Assembly (NCBI RefSeq): GCF_964030655.1
Contig: NZ_OZ034915.1
Span: 434,001-498,000 of the forward strand
DNA length: 64,000 bases
DNA from: Spiroplasma endosymbiont of Poecilobothrus nobilitatus
Lineage (GTDB): Bacteria; Bacillota_I; Bacilli_A; Mycoplasmatales; Mycoplasmataceae
Direction: 5' to 3'
Shown here: positions 32,993 through 44,099 of the stretch, one piece after another
Layout: each line of letters starts with the position of its first letter
Numbering within the stretch: the first letter of the stretch is position 1
The notes under the pieces: model-generated
The model's database searches: none
What the model was told of the DNA's origin: nothing
Seen by the model: the letters and a program-made list of their open reading frames with translations, nothing else
Program-made: the position numbers and the translations under genes

Positions 32993-33002
32993 AATAAAAA
33001 AA

Positions 33003-33020
33003 CAACTTATAAAAAAGTTG
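33003..33020 (-). terminator. helicase gene terminator
   Basis: CAACTT / AAGTTG stem with a 6-base loop and a T7 tract on the minus strand, 40 bases after the helicase stop. Confidence 0.65.
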
Positions 33021-33057
33021 ATTTATTGTTTTTACTTTCTTAAAAAAATAAGCAAAC

Positions 33058-34392
33058 TTAAATTCGATTGAAAGTAAAATTGGATTTATCAAATTTTTGT
33101 TTTTTTTGTTTTCATTTTTTATTACCTTGGGTATTAAATTTCTTTTTTGTATTAGATTGGTTCTTTTTATTATCTAAATATGAATACTCATATTTAAAAT
33201 TATTATTTTTTTGATTAAAAGTTGCTTTTTTATTACTAGAACTAAAGTTTTTTGTTCCTTGTGGTTTTTGTTTTAAATCATATGTTGTAATATCTAATAA
33301 CTCAATTTTTTTCTTTTGATATGTACCCAAATGCTGAATTTCTCTTAAATCATTACGATTTGAAACAATTGATATTGCTACACCAGTAGCGCCAGCGCGT
33401 GCTGTTCTTCCAATCCGATGAATATAACTTTCTCGTTCTATTGGAATATCGTAATTAATAACATAATCAATATTGTCAATATCAATTCCTCGTGCTGCAA
33501 CATCAGTGGCAACCATAACTTGCACTTTACCATCCCGGAATAAACGCATTGCCCGCTTTCGTTCATAACGACTTTTATCACCATTAATTGTACAACAAGG
33601 AATACCATTATTTGTTAACATTTCAGCAATTTTATTAGTAAAAACTTTTGTATTTGAAAAAATAATACTTCGTTTTGGTTGCAAATGTTTATATAATGCT
33701 ATTAAAACATCTTCCTTATGAAAAGACAATGCATTTACATACTGCTGTCTAATATTATTTTGTTCAATAACATTTTTTGTAACAACAATTTCAACAGGAT
33801 TATTTTGATAGTTATTAGCAATTTCTAATACTTGTTTTGACATTGTTGCTGAAAATAATAATGTTTGATATTGTTTAGGAGCATTTTGAAATACTTTATC
33901 AAGATCATTTTTAAATCCCATTTTTAACATTTCATCAGCTTCATCTAAAACAATTGTTTTAATTTTATCTAATCGCAATGTTTTACGATTAATATGATCA
34001 GCAATTCGTCCTGGAGTTCCCACAATAATATTGCTTTTTCGTAAAGCATAAATTTGACGTTGGATATGTGAACCACCACAAATTAAGGTTGCATTTACAC
34101 CTTCTAAATAAGTTGCAAATTTTCGAACCTGGTCAATTATTTGGCTTGCTAATTCATGTGTTGGGCATAAAATAATTGCTTGTGGTTGTTTTAAGTGTGT
34201 ATTTAAGTTTTGCAAAATTGGCAAAATAAAAGCTACAGTTTTACCAGTTCCCGTATGGCTTTTACCAATAATATCTTGATTATTAAGAGCCACTGGAATA
34301 GCTTTTTCTTGAATTTCAGTTAGGTTAGTATAACCCATTTTAACAATCATCCGCTGTAATGATGGGTATAAATTTAATGTATTAAAATTCAT
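33058..34392 (-). CDS. DEAD-box RNA helicase (CshA-like)
   Basis: 444 residues. Q motif (TNLTEIQEKAIP), Walker A SHTGTGKT at 45-52, PTHELASQ (Ia), VGTPGRI (Ib), LDEADEML (II), FSATM (III), IIFSNTK (IV), ATDVAARGIDI (V) and HRIGRTARAG (VI): all core motifs present. The C-terminal tail (from about 375) is Lys/Asn/Gln-rich with KKKFNTQGNKKWKQKKQ, suited to binding RNA. The TGA at 33112-33114 is Trp, so the gene ends at 33058. Probably acts in RNA decay and ribosome assembly. ATG 34392 after AAAGGAG. Intact. Confidence 0.93.
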
Positions 34393-34580
34393 TTAGTCTC
34401 CTTTAAAATTTAGTATAAATAGTTTAGTTGTTTTTTTAACATTACAGCTGTTGAATTTACATATTAATATTATTTTAGATAACAGAATAAATTAAAATTT
34501 AACAACATATTAATTATATATTAAAAAATTAATAAAATAAATCATTTTCCCTAGAAATTAAAATGAATTTTATTATAATT

Positions 34581-34674
34581 TTAGAACCACAAGCAAAATT
34601 AAAAGGAATGAATCCCGTTGAATACAGAAAATCATTCCTATAAATTACTTTCTATATGTCTATTTTTATTGACA
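34581..34674 (+). mobile_element. C-terminal remnant of IS3-family element, second type (IS3-C)
   Basis: QAKLKGMNPVEYRKSFL followed by TAA is the usual IS3 OrfB end; the DNA then runs to a TTGACA end at 34674. The complement TGTCAATAAAAATAGA matches the end of the fragment at 39160-39617 (TGTCAAGAAAAATGGA), which supports a shared element. Confidence 0.6.
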
Positions 34675-34700
34675 TATGGCGTCCTGTACGATGAATCGGC

Positions 34701-34731
34701 AAAAAAACAATTCTTGTGAGATTGTTTTTTT
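34701..34731. terminator. isolated intrinsic terminator
   Basis: AAAAAAACAAT and ATTGTTTTTTT arms around a 9-base loop. No intact gene ends here, so it may belong to lost DNA of the island that follows. Confidence 0.6.
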
Positions 34732-35386
34732 ATTTTTCTATTAAAAAAATAAATTTATTTGCATTATTCATAGGATAGTATCTTTAAATTTAGAACTTTT
34801 ATCATAAAAACAGATGTTATTCTGTTTTCCCTACACAAAATAAATGATATTTTTATAAATTTCCTTTCAATAAAGGTATTATCCATTGAATAATGCAATG
34901 CTTAAAAATTAATATTTTGATACTTAAAGATGGATAACTCATCTATGGCACGAAGCCTTAAAGAAAGTGTGAAAGCGAGTGGATTTATTCCTATTTATTT
35001 CTTCAATTCTCGGCAAGATTAATCACTTGCGAAATGTCAGAGCGCGTGTTTTTTGACTTGTTTTCATAAAAAGAGTGTTATTAAAACGAAAAAAACAATA
35101 TCGGACACTAAAAAAACAAGATGGTTGGAACTCCAAAAGGTTATTTTCTTTATATAAAGTTGTCTAGGTATGGATGAAGCGTAATTAATAACTGGGTAAA
35201 CTTTTTTTGTTTATTTCCGTAGGGGGATAAACTCTGTCTAAATATCCTACCGCCCCCGCTCACCCCCCAAAAAAAGTGAAGCGGGCGGCGAATTAAATAA
35301 ATACTAAAATACAAAATACATTATTTACTAAATATCAAAATATTAACCAATAAAAAAATAATATTTTTTTACAGAAAGGAAAATAT
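34732..35386. other. non-coding leader of foreign island with GC-rich hairpin
   Basis: No ORF. Features: a long-range pairing (TTGCATTATTCATAGGATA near 34762 with TATCCATTGAATAATGCAA near 34881), a local AAAACAGA / TCTGTTTT hairpin near 34810, and at 35250-35290 a strong stem made of CCGCCCCCGCTCAC and GTGAAGCGGGCGGCG. That local G+C content is exceptional here. It could be a replication or transfer origin or a structured RNA. No known ncRNA was recognised. Confidence 0.45.
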
Positions 35387-35506
35387 TTGATAAAAAAATG
35401 AAATAAAAAAATTGAAAGTAAATTACAAGAATTAATGATACGAGCTTATCCAGTTTCAGTAGATGAAATAACTGATGAATATTGAGTATTAGGCAAAACT
35501 AATTAA
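35387..35506 (+). CDS. 39-aa protein of the RuvC-like island
   Basis: TTG start after AAAGGAAAATA. Begins MIKKWNKKIESKLQELMIRA and ends DEITDEYWVLGKTN; two TGA as Trp. Small, charged, no membrane helix. Unrecognised; 16 bases before the next ATG, so co-transcribed. Confidence 0.5.
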
Positions 35507-35522
35507 TGAAAGGATTATTATA

Positions 35523-35807
35523 ATGACAGAATATAAAAGTTTGTATATTAATAAAACTTGAAATGAAATAACAACTTCATTTGATTGAATTAATTGTAAC
35601 CTTGTTAATTGTCGTGTTTCTCATCATAAAAATCATTATGATTTGCAATGTTTAGAATGAGCAAAAATGTACTTAAATTTATTTAAAAACAAATGAGATG
35701 TAATTGCTTCTTATATGCAGCATTACAAAATTAACGATATTTTAGATTTGGCTTCCGATGGATGAAAAATATTACAAATTGACAAAAAAATAAACCAAAT
35801 AAATTAA
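35523..35807 (+). CDS. 94-aa protein of the RuvC-like island
   Basis: ATG after AAAGGATTATTATA. Begins MTEYKSLYINKTWNEITTSF and ends WKILQIDKKINQIN, with many Trp (mostly TGA), Asn and Tyr. Soluble. Family not recognised. Its 3' end overlaps the start of the RuvC-like gene by 46 bases in another frame. Confidence 0.55.
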
Positions 35808-36275
35808 AATATATTATTGCAATTGACCCTGCTGGAGGTGGGCAAACTGGTATTATTATTTATAATGTTTTGCAACAGAAAATAATTAATAATATTACTT
35901 TTCATTCTAAAAACGAAGAAGAAGCAATAAATAATATCTATTTAATATTAAACAACTTTCAAAAGCAAACTTGTTCTTATTTAAATAAAGTTCTTGTAAT
36001 AATTGAAGATTATCAACTTCATAAGGGATTAAAAATAACAAACCCACTATCTACACCTAAATTTATCGGTGGTTTTAAAAGTTTTATTCAAATACCTATT
36101 TAATTTAAAATATGTTTTACAATCACCAGTTGCTAAGAAAAATTATAGCTATAAAGGAAATATTAAAATGACAGAGCATTAACACGATGCATGAAAACAT
36201 TTACAATATTTTTTAACAAAAGAAGTTGATAAAAATGGCACAAACAAAAAGCAATTTATCGAAAAAAACAGTTAG
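35762..36275 (+). pseudogene. RuvC/RNase H-fold resolvase-like protein, frameshifted
   Basis: The most likely start is ATG 35762. KPNKLKYIIAIDPAGGGQTG is the first strand with its catalytic-type Asp and a glycine-rich turn, as in RuvC-like nucleases. KVLVIIEDYQLHKG carries the conserved Glu. The frame shifts near 36088, and the continuation FNLKYVLQSPVAKKNYSYKG reads on with a TAA in TEH-HDAW before ending FIEKNS. Asp/Glu spacing suggests a Holliday-junction resolvase-type enzyme of a phage or plasmid. Fold assignment is by motif only. Confidence 0.55.
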
Positions 36276-36621
36276 CAGTAAAACAAAAAATAAAATAGTT
36301 AATAAATTAGAATTAACTGTTAGATTACACGAAAACCCGATTAAAACTAAGATTAAAGCGATTGTTGCTGGTTGCGTTGAAGTTGATGCATGTTCTGCTA
36401 AATGTCAGTGAGAGGGATTAAATTATTCAACATTATCAATATATAATCCGCCAATTGTATCTGAGTTTTTGAAATTAAAAAAAGATGATGAGATAAAAAT
36501 TAAAGGCTCGGTATTTAATCAACTAAATTTAAAAAATAAACGTTATTTTTTTTCTTTTCGAGTAGATAGCTTTGAAATTATAAAAAAAGCAATTATAAAA
36601 AGAACAAATATCAAAAAATAA
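36235..36621 (+). CDS. OB-fold-like protein of the island
   Basis: 128 residues, starting MAQTKSNLSKKTVSSKTKNK, then strand-rich LELTVRLHENPIKTKIKAIV, AGCVEVDACSAKCQWEGLNY and a C-terminal KGSVFNQLNLKNKRYFFSFR. The alternating pattern and position after a resolvase-like gene suggest a single-strand-binding (OB-fold) protein, but I cannot confirm it. Overlaps the end of the preceding gene. Intact. Confidence 0.5.
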
Positions 36622-36633
36622 GGAAGTGAAGAA

Positions 36634-36740
36634 ATGATAAAAAATGTAAAGTATGTTCTAATTGATGAAAACAATGAACCGATTAAAAATGAGAATCATA
36701 GTTTTAATATCAAAACTGCAGAAGTTATTTTAGAGAATTC
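36634..36740 (+). pseudogene. 5' fragment of island gene cut by IS1595-B
   Basis: ATG after AAGGAAGTG. MIKNVKYVLIDENNEPIKNE continues to ILENS, where IS1595-B copy 3 starts. The remainder is not on the other side of the IS, which is trehalose-gene DNA. Function unknown. Confidence 0.55.
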
Positions 36741-37819
36741 CTTTAATTTTGTAGAAAACTCTTGATATTTATAAAATATACCTAAAATTAGGTATATTTT
36801 TAATATAAGAGGTGAATAATTAATGGAAAAAATAATTGAAGAATTAATAAATAGTTTAACAGATAATCAATTTTTATAATTTCATGAAAAAGTCAAAAAA
36901 GAAGCAGAATTAATTAAAAAACAAAAACGCTTAAATGAAATTGATCAAAAATTTAGGGATAAAGGTATTAAATGTCCTAATTGTCAATCTTTTTATTGTG
37001 TTAAAAATGGTCATAATTCTGAAGGAAAACAAAAATATTTATGCAAAAAATGTCATGCTAGTTTTGATGCTTTTCGTGATCATTTTACGTATTGAAGTCA
37101 TTTAAATTATGAACAGTGAAATTTATTGATTCAAATTTCATTATTAGGCCAATCTAGTAAAATGATTTCCCACTTTATTAAAACATCACCGAAAACCGCT
37201 TGATATAATCGCCAAAAAATAATGAAATCAAAACAATTAGAAAACACCCAATTAAAATTTAAAACGTTAAATGGCCAAATTCAAATCGATGAAACATTTA
37301 TTAAAGAAATCCACAAATGTAATTTTAAAGATAAATTTGATAAAAGAAAAATTCATCTTGATTCATTTTCAACCAACACAAAACGATTACAAAAACAGTG
37401 AATTATTGAAAATATTAATAAACAATTAATCAAAGAAAATTCAATTATTATTTCTGACATGCAACCATTATATTTATTAGTAGCAAAACAAACAAATTCT
37501 ATTTTATTAGCAACTAAAACTAGTACAAATCCTGATGCTAGTTATCGGAAGTTAAATAAAATTAGTAAATTACAATCAAATCTTAAAGAATCCTTAATTC
37601 ATTATCATGGCTTAGGTTTCGCGAACATTCAAAATTATTTAAATCTCTGAAAATGAAAATACCAGCATAAAGGTTTAACGCCGAACCAACAATCATCGGT
37701 ATTATATTTTAACGTATAAAAAAGTTAAATAACAATATTAAAAGTTTATATAATTTTCTTTTAAAGTTATCATATTGATGATTTTTTTTATTTCATCAAG
37801 AGTTTTCTACAAAATTAAA
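36741..37819 (+). mobile_element. IS1595-B copy 3 (internal deletion, unrelated flanks)
   Basis: Both ends present, but about 70 bp are missing in the transposase between two CAACCAACA direct repeats near 37368, and a TAA occurs in the DNQFL-FHEKV stretch. The 9 bases on the left (AGAGAATTC) do not match the right (AATTAATTC). The left flank is a phage/plasmid-like gene and the right flank a sugar hydrolase gene, so the two sides were joined by recombination. Confidence 0.88.
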
Positions 37820-38986
<1,167 letters not shown>

Positions 38987-39002
38987 CTATAGTTTCAAAG
39001 AT

Positions 39003-39159
39003 TTATTTGTTAATATTTTCAACTGCTTTTGGTTTTTTTTAAAACTAATTAAACTTGTCCCCTTAACTTGTAATATTTCATCTCGTAATTTTGTAAAACG
39101 TGGAAGTTTTTCTAAAAATCATGTTAAGGCCATTGTTACGCTCATTGTTAGTATTAAAT
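39003..39159 (-). pseudogene. C-terminal scrap of a PTS sugar permease, probably trehalose EIIBC
   Basis: LTMSVTMALTWFLEKLPRFT followed by KLRDEILQVKGTSLISFKK, a membrane helix then a basic end, directly upstream of the hydrolase gene. Position suggests the end of treB. The final codons depend on a run of A (8 or 9), so the true stop is uncertain. The 5' side is replaced by an IS3 remnant at 39160. Confidence 0.45.
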
Positions 39160-39617
39160 TGTCAAGAAAAATGGATACGAAAAAGAACTCTAAGAATGAA
39201 GTATGTACTCAACGGGGCTCATTCCTTTTAATTTTGTAAAGTACGGTAATTATTATAAAAATTTACATAATTATGTGTAACTTTCATTAAAACTTCTTTT
39301 GTTCTGTTGCTTTTAATAATTAAATTTAAACATTCATATTTATAAGATTTAAATAACGTTTCACAACAACCATTATCAGCAGGATTGCCTTTCCGAGACA
39401 TTGACATTCACATATCTAATTGACCAGTTAAAATATTTCATTCTTGTTTAATGTACTGAATACCATGATCAATATGGATTATTACATTTTTAGGTTTATT
39501 TCTTTTAACCCAAGCGTTTTTAAGACTTTGAAAAACAAAACCATTACTAAAATTAGATGAAATATTTCAATCAATAATTTCACCATTATGAATATCACGT
39601 ATTATTGTTAAATAAAA
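39160..39617 (-). pseudogene. IS3-family OrfB fragment, second type (IS3-C)
   Basis: About 130 codons: LTIIRDIHNGEIIDWNIS, NVIIHIDHGIQYIKQEW (second catalytic Asp region), MSMSRKGNPADNGCCETLFK (Glu region) and VNFYNNYRTLQN, then TAA where the family has KLKGMSPVEY. The element end TGTCAAGAAAAATGGA is at 39160. Cut on the other side by IS3-A copy 3. Confidence 0.75.
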
Positions 39618-39698
39618 TGGATAGGCTCCAATTATTAGGACCATAATTATATAGACTTCAAAATTATATAAAATTATTAAGAAAGAAGGAATATAAAA

Positions 39699-39977
39699 AT
39701 GGGAAATAAAACTTCATACTCTGAAGAATTTAAAAAACAAATTGTCATGCTATATAAAAATGGTAAAAGTGTTATTAATCTAGGACAAGAATATAATTTA
39801 CCAAAACCAACTATTTATAGTTGAGTTAAAAATTATAATAATTCTGGTTCATTTAAAGAAAAAGACAATCGCACACTAGAAGAAAATGAAATAATAACTT
39901 TACGAAAAGAACTTAAAGACTTGAAAATGGAAAATGACATTTTAAAGCAAGCCGCACTGATAATGGCCAAAAAATAA
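39699..39977 (+). CDS. IS3-A OrfA (helix-turn-helix, leucine zipper)
   Basis: 92 residues. [20 protein letters not shown] and [16 protein letters not shown] form the helix-turn-helix that recognises the ends. A coiled coil follows ([20 protein letters not shown]). ATG after AAAGAAGGAATATAAA. It ends MAKK-TAA inside CAAAAAAT; slipping back one base continues as [12 protein letters not shown] into OrfB, giving an OrfAB of about 370 residues. This is the IS150-type arrangement. Confidence 0.88.
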
Positions 39978-40030
39978 CAATAATTAATAACAACAAAACA
40001 AAATATTCAGTAAGAAAAATATGTAAGATT

Positions 40031-40810
40031 TTGGGTTTATCAAAATCAACGTATTATTATAAAACTAATAAATGTATTAACAAGCAAGTTAATAATTATG
40101 AACAAGAAATTATCAGTGCCTTTAATAAAAGTCGCAAAATTTATGGGGCTCGCAAAATTAAAGTTATTTTAAACAGAAAAGATATCATCTTATCGCGGAG
40201 AAAAATCAGATTCTTTATGATCAAAAATAATTTGGTTTCTAAATACACCAAATTAAAATATCATAATCATAAAACAACAGTCAATAATGACCAAATTAAT
40301 AATATTTTAAATCGTCAATTTAACAACAAAAAACCTAATGAAGTTATTGTTAGTGATTTAACATATGTTCAAGTTGGCGCTAAATGACATTATATTTGTT
40401 TATTAATTGACTTGTTTAATCGTGAAATAATTGGTTATAGTGCTGGGCCGAATAAAACAGCCGAACTGGTCCAACAAGCTTTTCATAAAATAACACGACC
40501 ATTAAATCAAATAACTCTATTTCATACTGATCGTGGTAATGAGTTTAAAAATAAAATCATTGATGAAATTTTAATAACTTTTAATATTAAAAGATCATTA
40601 AGCAATAAAGGCTGCCCTTATGATAATGCTGTGGCTGAAACAACTTACAAAACTTTTAAAACTGAATTTATTAAGGGTAAAAAATTTAAAAATTTAACAC
40701 AATTAAAATACGAACTTTTTGATTTTGTGCATTGATATAACAATATTCGAATTCATGGCAGTTTAAATTATTTATCTCCAGTTACTTTTAGAAAACAAAT
40801 GTCTATATAA
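40031..40810 (+). CDS. IS3-A OrfB transposase (DDE)
   Basis: 259 residues from TTG 40031, or the C-terminal part of the frameshift fusion. Begins GLSKSTYYYKTNKCINKQ, then the HTH_21-like region SRKIYGARKIKVILNRK, then the integrase core: SDLTYVQVGAKWHYICLLID, FHTDRGNEFKNK, NKGCPYDNAVAETTYKTF. Ends SPVTFRKQMSI. TGA codons are Trp at conserved positions. Intact. Confidence 0.88.
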
Positions 40811-40974
40811 AAAGTGTCCTAAAAAGTGTTGCCATTCCAATTTTTATTTTATTATTTTTGTAATTATTGATTTTTATTTTTAATTTGTTATAATTTTATT
40901 AACTTTTTATGATTTAGTTTTACAGTATACATATTAATAAAATATTTATTTACAAAGAAGGGTGTCAGATTCAA

Positions 40975-41367
40975 ATGGATACAAATTATGTACAAAATGA
41001 ACAAGATAATGTTCAAACCAATGTTATTAAAAATAAAAAACCAGATAATTTATGTCGAGCAGGATGTATTATAGCAATTGTTATATCATCGTTAGCATTG
41101 ATAGGTTTTTCAATTGGTGGTTTAATGTTATTAGTAACAGCTACTATGAGTTATGGTTTTTATATGGTTACTGGGATTTTTTATTTAATAATTGCTGGAA
41201 TCGAAATAATACCAATTATTATGTGTAATAATGTTTTAAAAGGAAAAGCAGAATCAAATCTTGCGGCGGGCGTTATTTCTTTAATTTTTTCAGGTTTGAT
41301 TAGTGGTCTTTTAATTTTAATTGGTAAATATGAAAATGAAAAACCACAAGTATTAGCTACTAATTAG
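40975..41367 (+). CDS. 130-aa integral membrane protein
   Basis: Polar N terminus (MDTNYVQNEQDNVQTNVIKN), then three hydrophobic segments: CIIAIVISSLALIGFSIGGL, a second around residues 60-85 (YMVTGIFYLIIAGIEIIPII) and AAGVISLIFSGLISGLLILI. The pattern resembles small DUF4190-like membrane proteins, but the family is not certain. Own terminator follows. Intact. Confidence 0.75.
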   Translation: MDTNYVQNEQDNVQTNVIKNKKPDNLCRAGCIIAIVISSLALIGFSIGGLMLLVTATMSYGFYMVTGIFYLIIAGIEIIPIIMCNNVLKGKAESNLAAGVISLIFSGLISGLLILIGKYENEKPQVLATN

Positions 41368-41398
41368 TTAAAATTTAATTAACAATTAAATTAGCAAC

Positions 41399-41426
41399 AA
41401 AGTTATTATTGAAGTAATAACTTTTT
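41399..41426 (+). terminator. terminator after the 130-aa membrane protein
   Basis: AAAGTTATTA / TAATAACTTT arms, 6-base loop, T5 tract. Confidence 0.75.
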
Positions 41427-41565
41427 AATTTATAATTTAAGAAAATAAATTGCTAATTAGTATTATTTTTTGCAAATAATTTGAAAAATAAGTTAAATTA
41501 CTTTTTATTTTTATTTTTGCAAGATAATATAAAATATATTGTTTAAATAAAATGAGGTATAAATA

Positions 41566-43179
41566 ATGAAAAAAATATTAGGTATTTTAAGCATTCTTTT
41601 ATTAGGCGCGACAAGTAGCTTTGGAATGTATGGTTGTGTAACAAGAGGTAACAATTTACCAAAAACTAATGAATATACAGCAGAAGCGAATCAAGATATT
41701 GAAACTTTTTATGAAATAATAACATTAATTAAAAAGAAAATTAAAACTTGATGAGATACTAAGGCACTAATTGATATTAATAATTATTTTAATGATATTG
41801 CTAAATTTAATGAATTTATTACAACTTTAAAACCAGATGAATCAAAAACTTTTATTGGTGGGGAAATTAGCAAATGATCTTTTTTAAAACAGTTAATTAA
41901 TGATTTTAAAAAAGAAATTAATAATATTAATAGTGAACTTGTTATTACTTATGATAATTTTTATCGTAAAATAGAAAAAGAATTCCCAATATTATTGTCA
42001 GATGATAGTATTAGATTAAAAGTAAATAAAATTAATTTTAATAACATATCAAAATTAATTGATAATAATGAAGAAAATTTAAATGCAATTAAAATTAATT
42101 TTGATATTAATTATTCAGTTAAATTTAAAGAATTTGACCAAGTTTATGAAAGTAACGGGTTAGTTATTGCTAGTAATAATCTGGAAGTTCTAACTAATGT
42201 TCAAGAAAAGGTTGAATCATGATTTATAAACTTTATTCATGATTTATTTATTAAGCAAGAAAATAAAATTACTGATAATTCAAATCAACATTTTAATGAT
42301 ATTAATACGAATAGTACAATTTGACCAATTATTAAACAAGAATTAGATAAAAAAAATATAATAACTAATTCTCAACCTTATTTTTCTCAGTTTTTTGATA
42401 CTTTAAATTTATGAAGTCGATTTTATAAACCTGATTCAATATTAACCTTAGTAGGGGAAGGGTATCAACCAGATAAATTAACGGCAGAAAACTTTTTAAA
42501 ACTTTATAAAGAACATAACAAGACTATTCTTAGTGAAAATAAATATTATTTAAAAGCAGATATAAGATATTTTTTGCCAAGTAATTTAACAATTGAGAAT
42601 TTACCTTTTAAAGATAAATCTCCACAGTGAAGGACATTAAATACACCAATTAAAGTTTTAGTACCAAAAGATAAAGTTGATCAACAATTACAGCAATTTG
42701 CAGAAAAAACAATGGCGTTTTGACGTTATTATCAGTTAGAAACTTATGATAATAAACTTGTTTTTAAGATGAACCAATCAGATTTTGATGTTTTACTTAA
42801 AAAAGTTAGTTTATTTAAACCAGAAAATTCAATTGATGCAAAAATGACACTAATTTTTGAGACTATTTTTAATCTTTTTAATAATACTGTTGCTGACACA
42901 GGAAAGATTAAATGATACATTTATAAACCTAATGTAGCAGATTCAGCAGAGAAAAAAGTTATTTCAAAATTTAAAATGGAAACAATAAATGATGATAAAA
43001 ATATTACAATTCAACTATTTAGAAACCATTATACTAGCGGAAATTATCCAATTTACTATATAAATTTATCTTACAATGATTTTGGTTATAGTTTCTTTTT
43101 TACTCCTGATCGACAAGAAAGTAATATTAAAAATGATGATTATTCATTTTTACAAAAAATAGAATTTAAGGTTGTTTAA
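41566..43179 (+). CDS. 537-aa surface lipoprotein
   Basis: Signal MKKILGILSILLLGATSSFG then MYGC, with the lipid-attachment Cys near residue 24. The mature part is large, polar, and rich in Asn, Lys and Ile with many Trp (as TGA), and holds no membrane helix, so it is probably exposed on the cell surface. No recognised domain. ATG 41566 after TGAGGTATAA, with its own terminator. Intact over 1.6 kb in a decaying region, which implies selection. Confidence 0.82.
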
Positions 43180-43205
43180 GTTTATATCAATTAATTATAA
43201 GAAAC

Positions 43206-43238
43206 AAAGTGGTGTTATCTAACAGATAACACCACTTT
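43206..43238 (+). terminator. terminator of the 537-aa lipoprotein gene
   Basis: AAAGTGGTGTTATCT and its perfect complement with a 3-base loop, then T-rich DNA. Confidence 0.85.
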
Positions 43239-43334
43239 TATTCCGCAGTTTATTAAACTTAATTTTACATTAATTTAGGAATAATGTTATAATGATATGA
43301 GCAAAATATAATGAAAGTTATAAAGGTGATGGTA

Positions 43335-44057
43335 ATGAAAATATATGTTCTAAAAAAATATCAAAAATTTATTAATATTTTCTTTATTATTTTTCTTGCT
43401 TATATTTTATTTTCATCATGGTTTTCAATTATTGATATTGATGGTAATTATAGTTTTTTAAATATTACATTAAATTTATTTTATCTTGTTTGATCAAGTT
43501 TTATTTTTCTCTTTTTTATGGGAATTTTAGCTCAAATTTTGATTAATTTTAAGCAATTAAAAAAGACAACAATTTCAGCGTGGAAATTAATTTTATTTTC
43601 TAATTGACAAATTATTATTTTATGACTTTGTAATATTGTTTTAATTTCATACATATTATTTTTTGGTTATACTTCAATAATTTTTCAATTGCAAAATATA
43701 ATTGCATATGAAACAATATATTCTTTTCTAGTTATTTTATGCTATGTTTTTTATGCAATTTTTACCATTAGTTTTATTGTAATGCTAATATTGTTTCGCT
43801 TATATATTGGTTATTTAAAAAACATTAATGATGTGATTGCTTCTAGTTACTATACATTTTGTAAATGTACTTTAACCAGTATTGTTATTACCCAACAAAG
43901 TCAATTAACAATGTCAATTTTATTAATAATTTATATAAATTATGATTTTAATCAATGATTTATTAAAAAAGCTAGTATTGTTGATAATCTTCGTAAAACA
44001 GAATTATTAACACAATTTAAAAAACAAACAACGCCACCTAATCTTTATTTTAACTAA
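43335..44057 (+). CDS. 240-aa multispan membrane protein
   Basis: Start ATG 43335 chosen because AAAGGTGATG precedes it; an upstream in-frame ATG at 43311 lacks a site. Four to five hydrophobic segments (FINIFFIIFLAYILFSSWF, NLFYLVWSSFIFLFFMGILA, IIILWLCNIVLISYILFFGY, CYVFYAIFTISFIVMLILF). C terminus polar (FKKQTTPPNLYFN). No family recognised. It is followed after 42 bases by the FtsX-like permease gene and may be co-transcribed. Intact. Confidence 0.72.
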
Positions 44058-44099
44058 ATTCAAATATTAACAAAAAAGAAGAAGAAAGAGTGTGAAAAA

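Larger units (their letters stand above)
39618..40839 (+). mobile_element. IS3-A copy 3 (intact coding, no target duplication)
   Basis: 1222 bp from TGGATAGGC to CCATTCCA, both orfs open. Left flank is IS3-C DNA ending AAATAAAA, right flank starts ATTTTTATT; no 3-bp duplication matches, so the copy may mark a recombination joint. Confidence 0.9.

Noticed and set aside
32886-33092. Open frame over the long palindrome
   Set aside because: It reads through the palindrome and helicase 3' end on the minus strand with a low-complexity peptide and no ribosome-binding site; an artefact of A/T-rich DNA.
34900-35060. Possible tmRNA, RNase P RNA or tRNA in the non-coding leader
   Set aside because: No tRNA-like acceptor end, no T-loop GTTCGAATC motif and no RNase P core motifs were found, so no named RNA is claimed.
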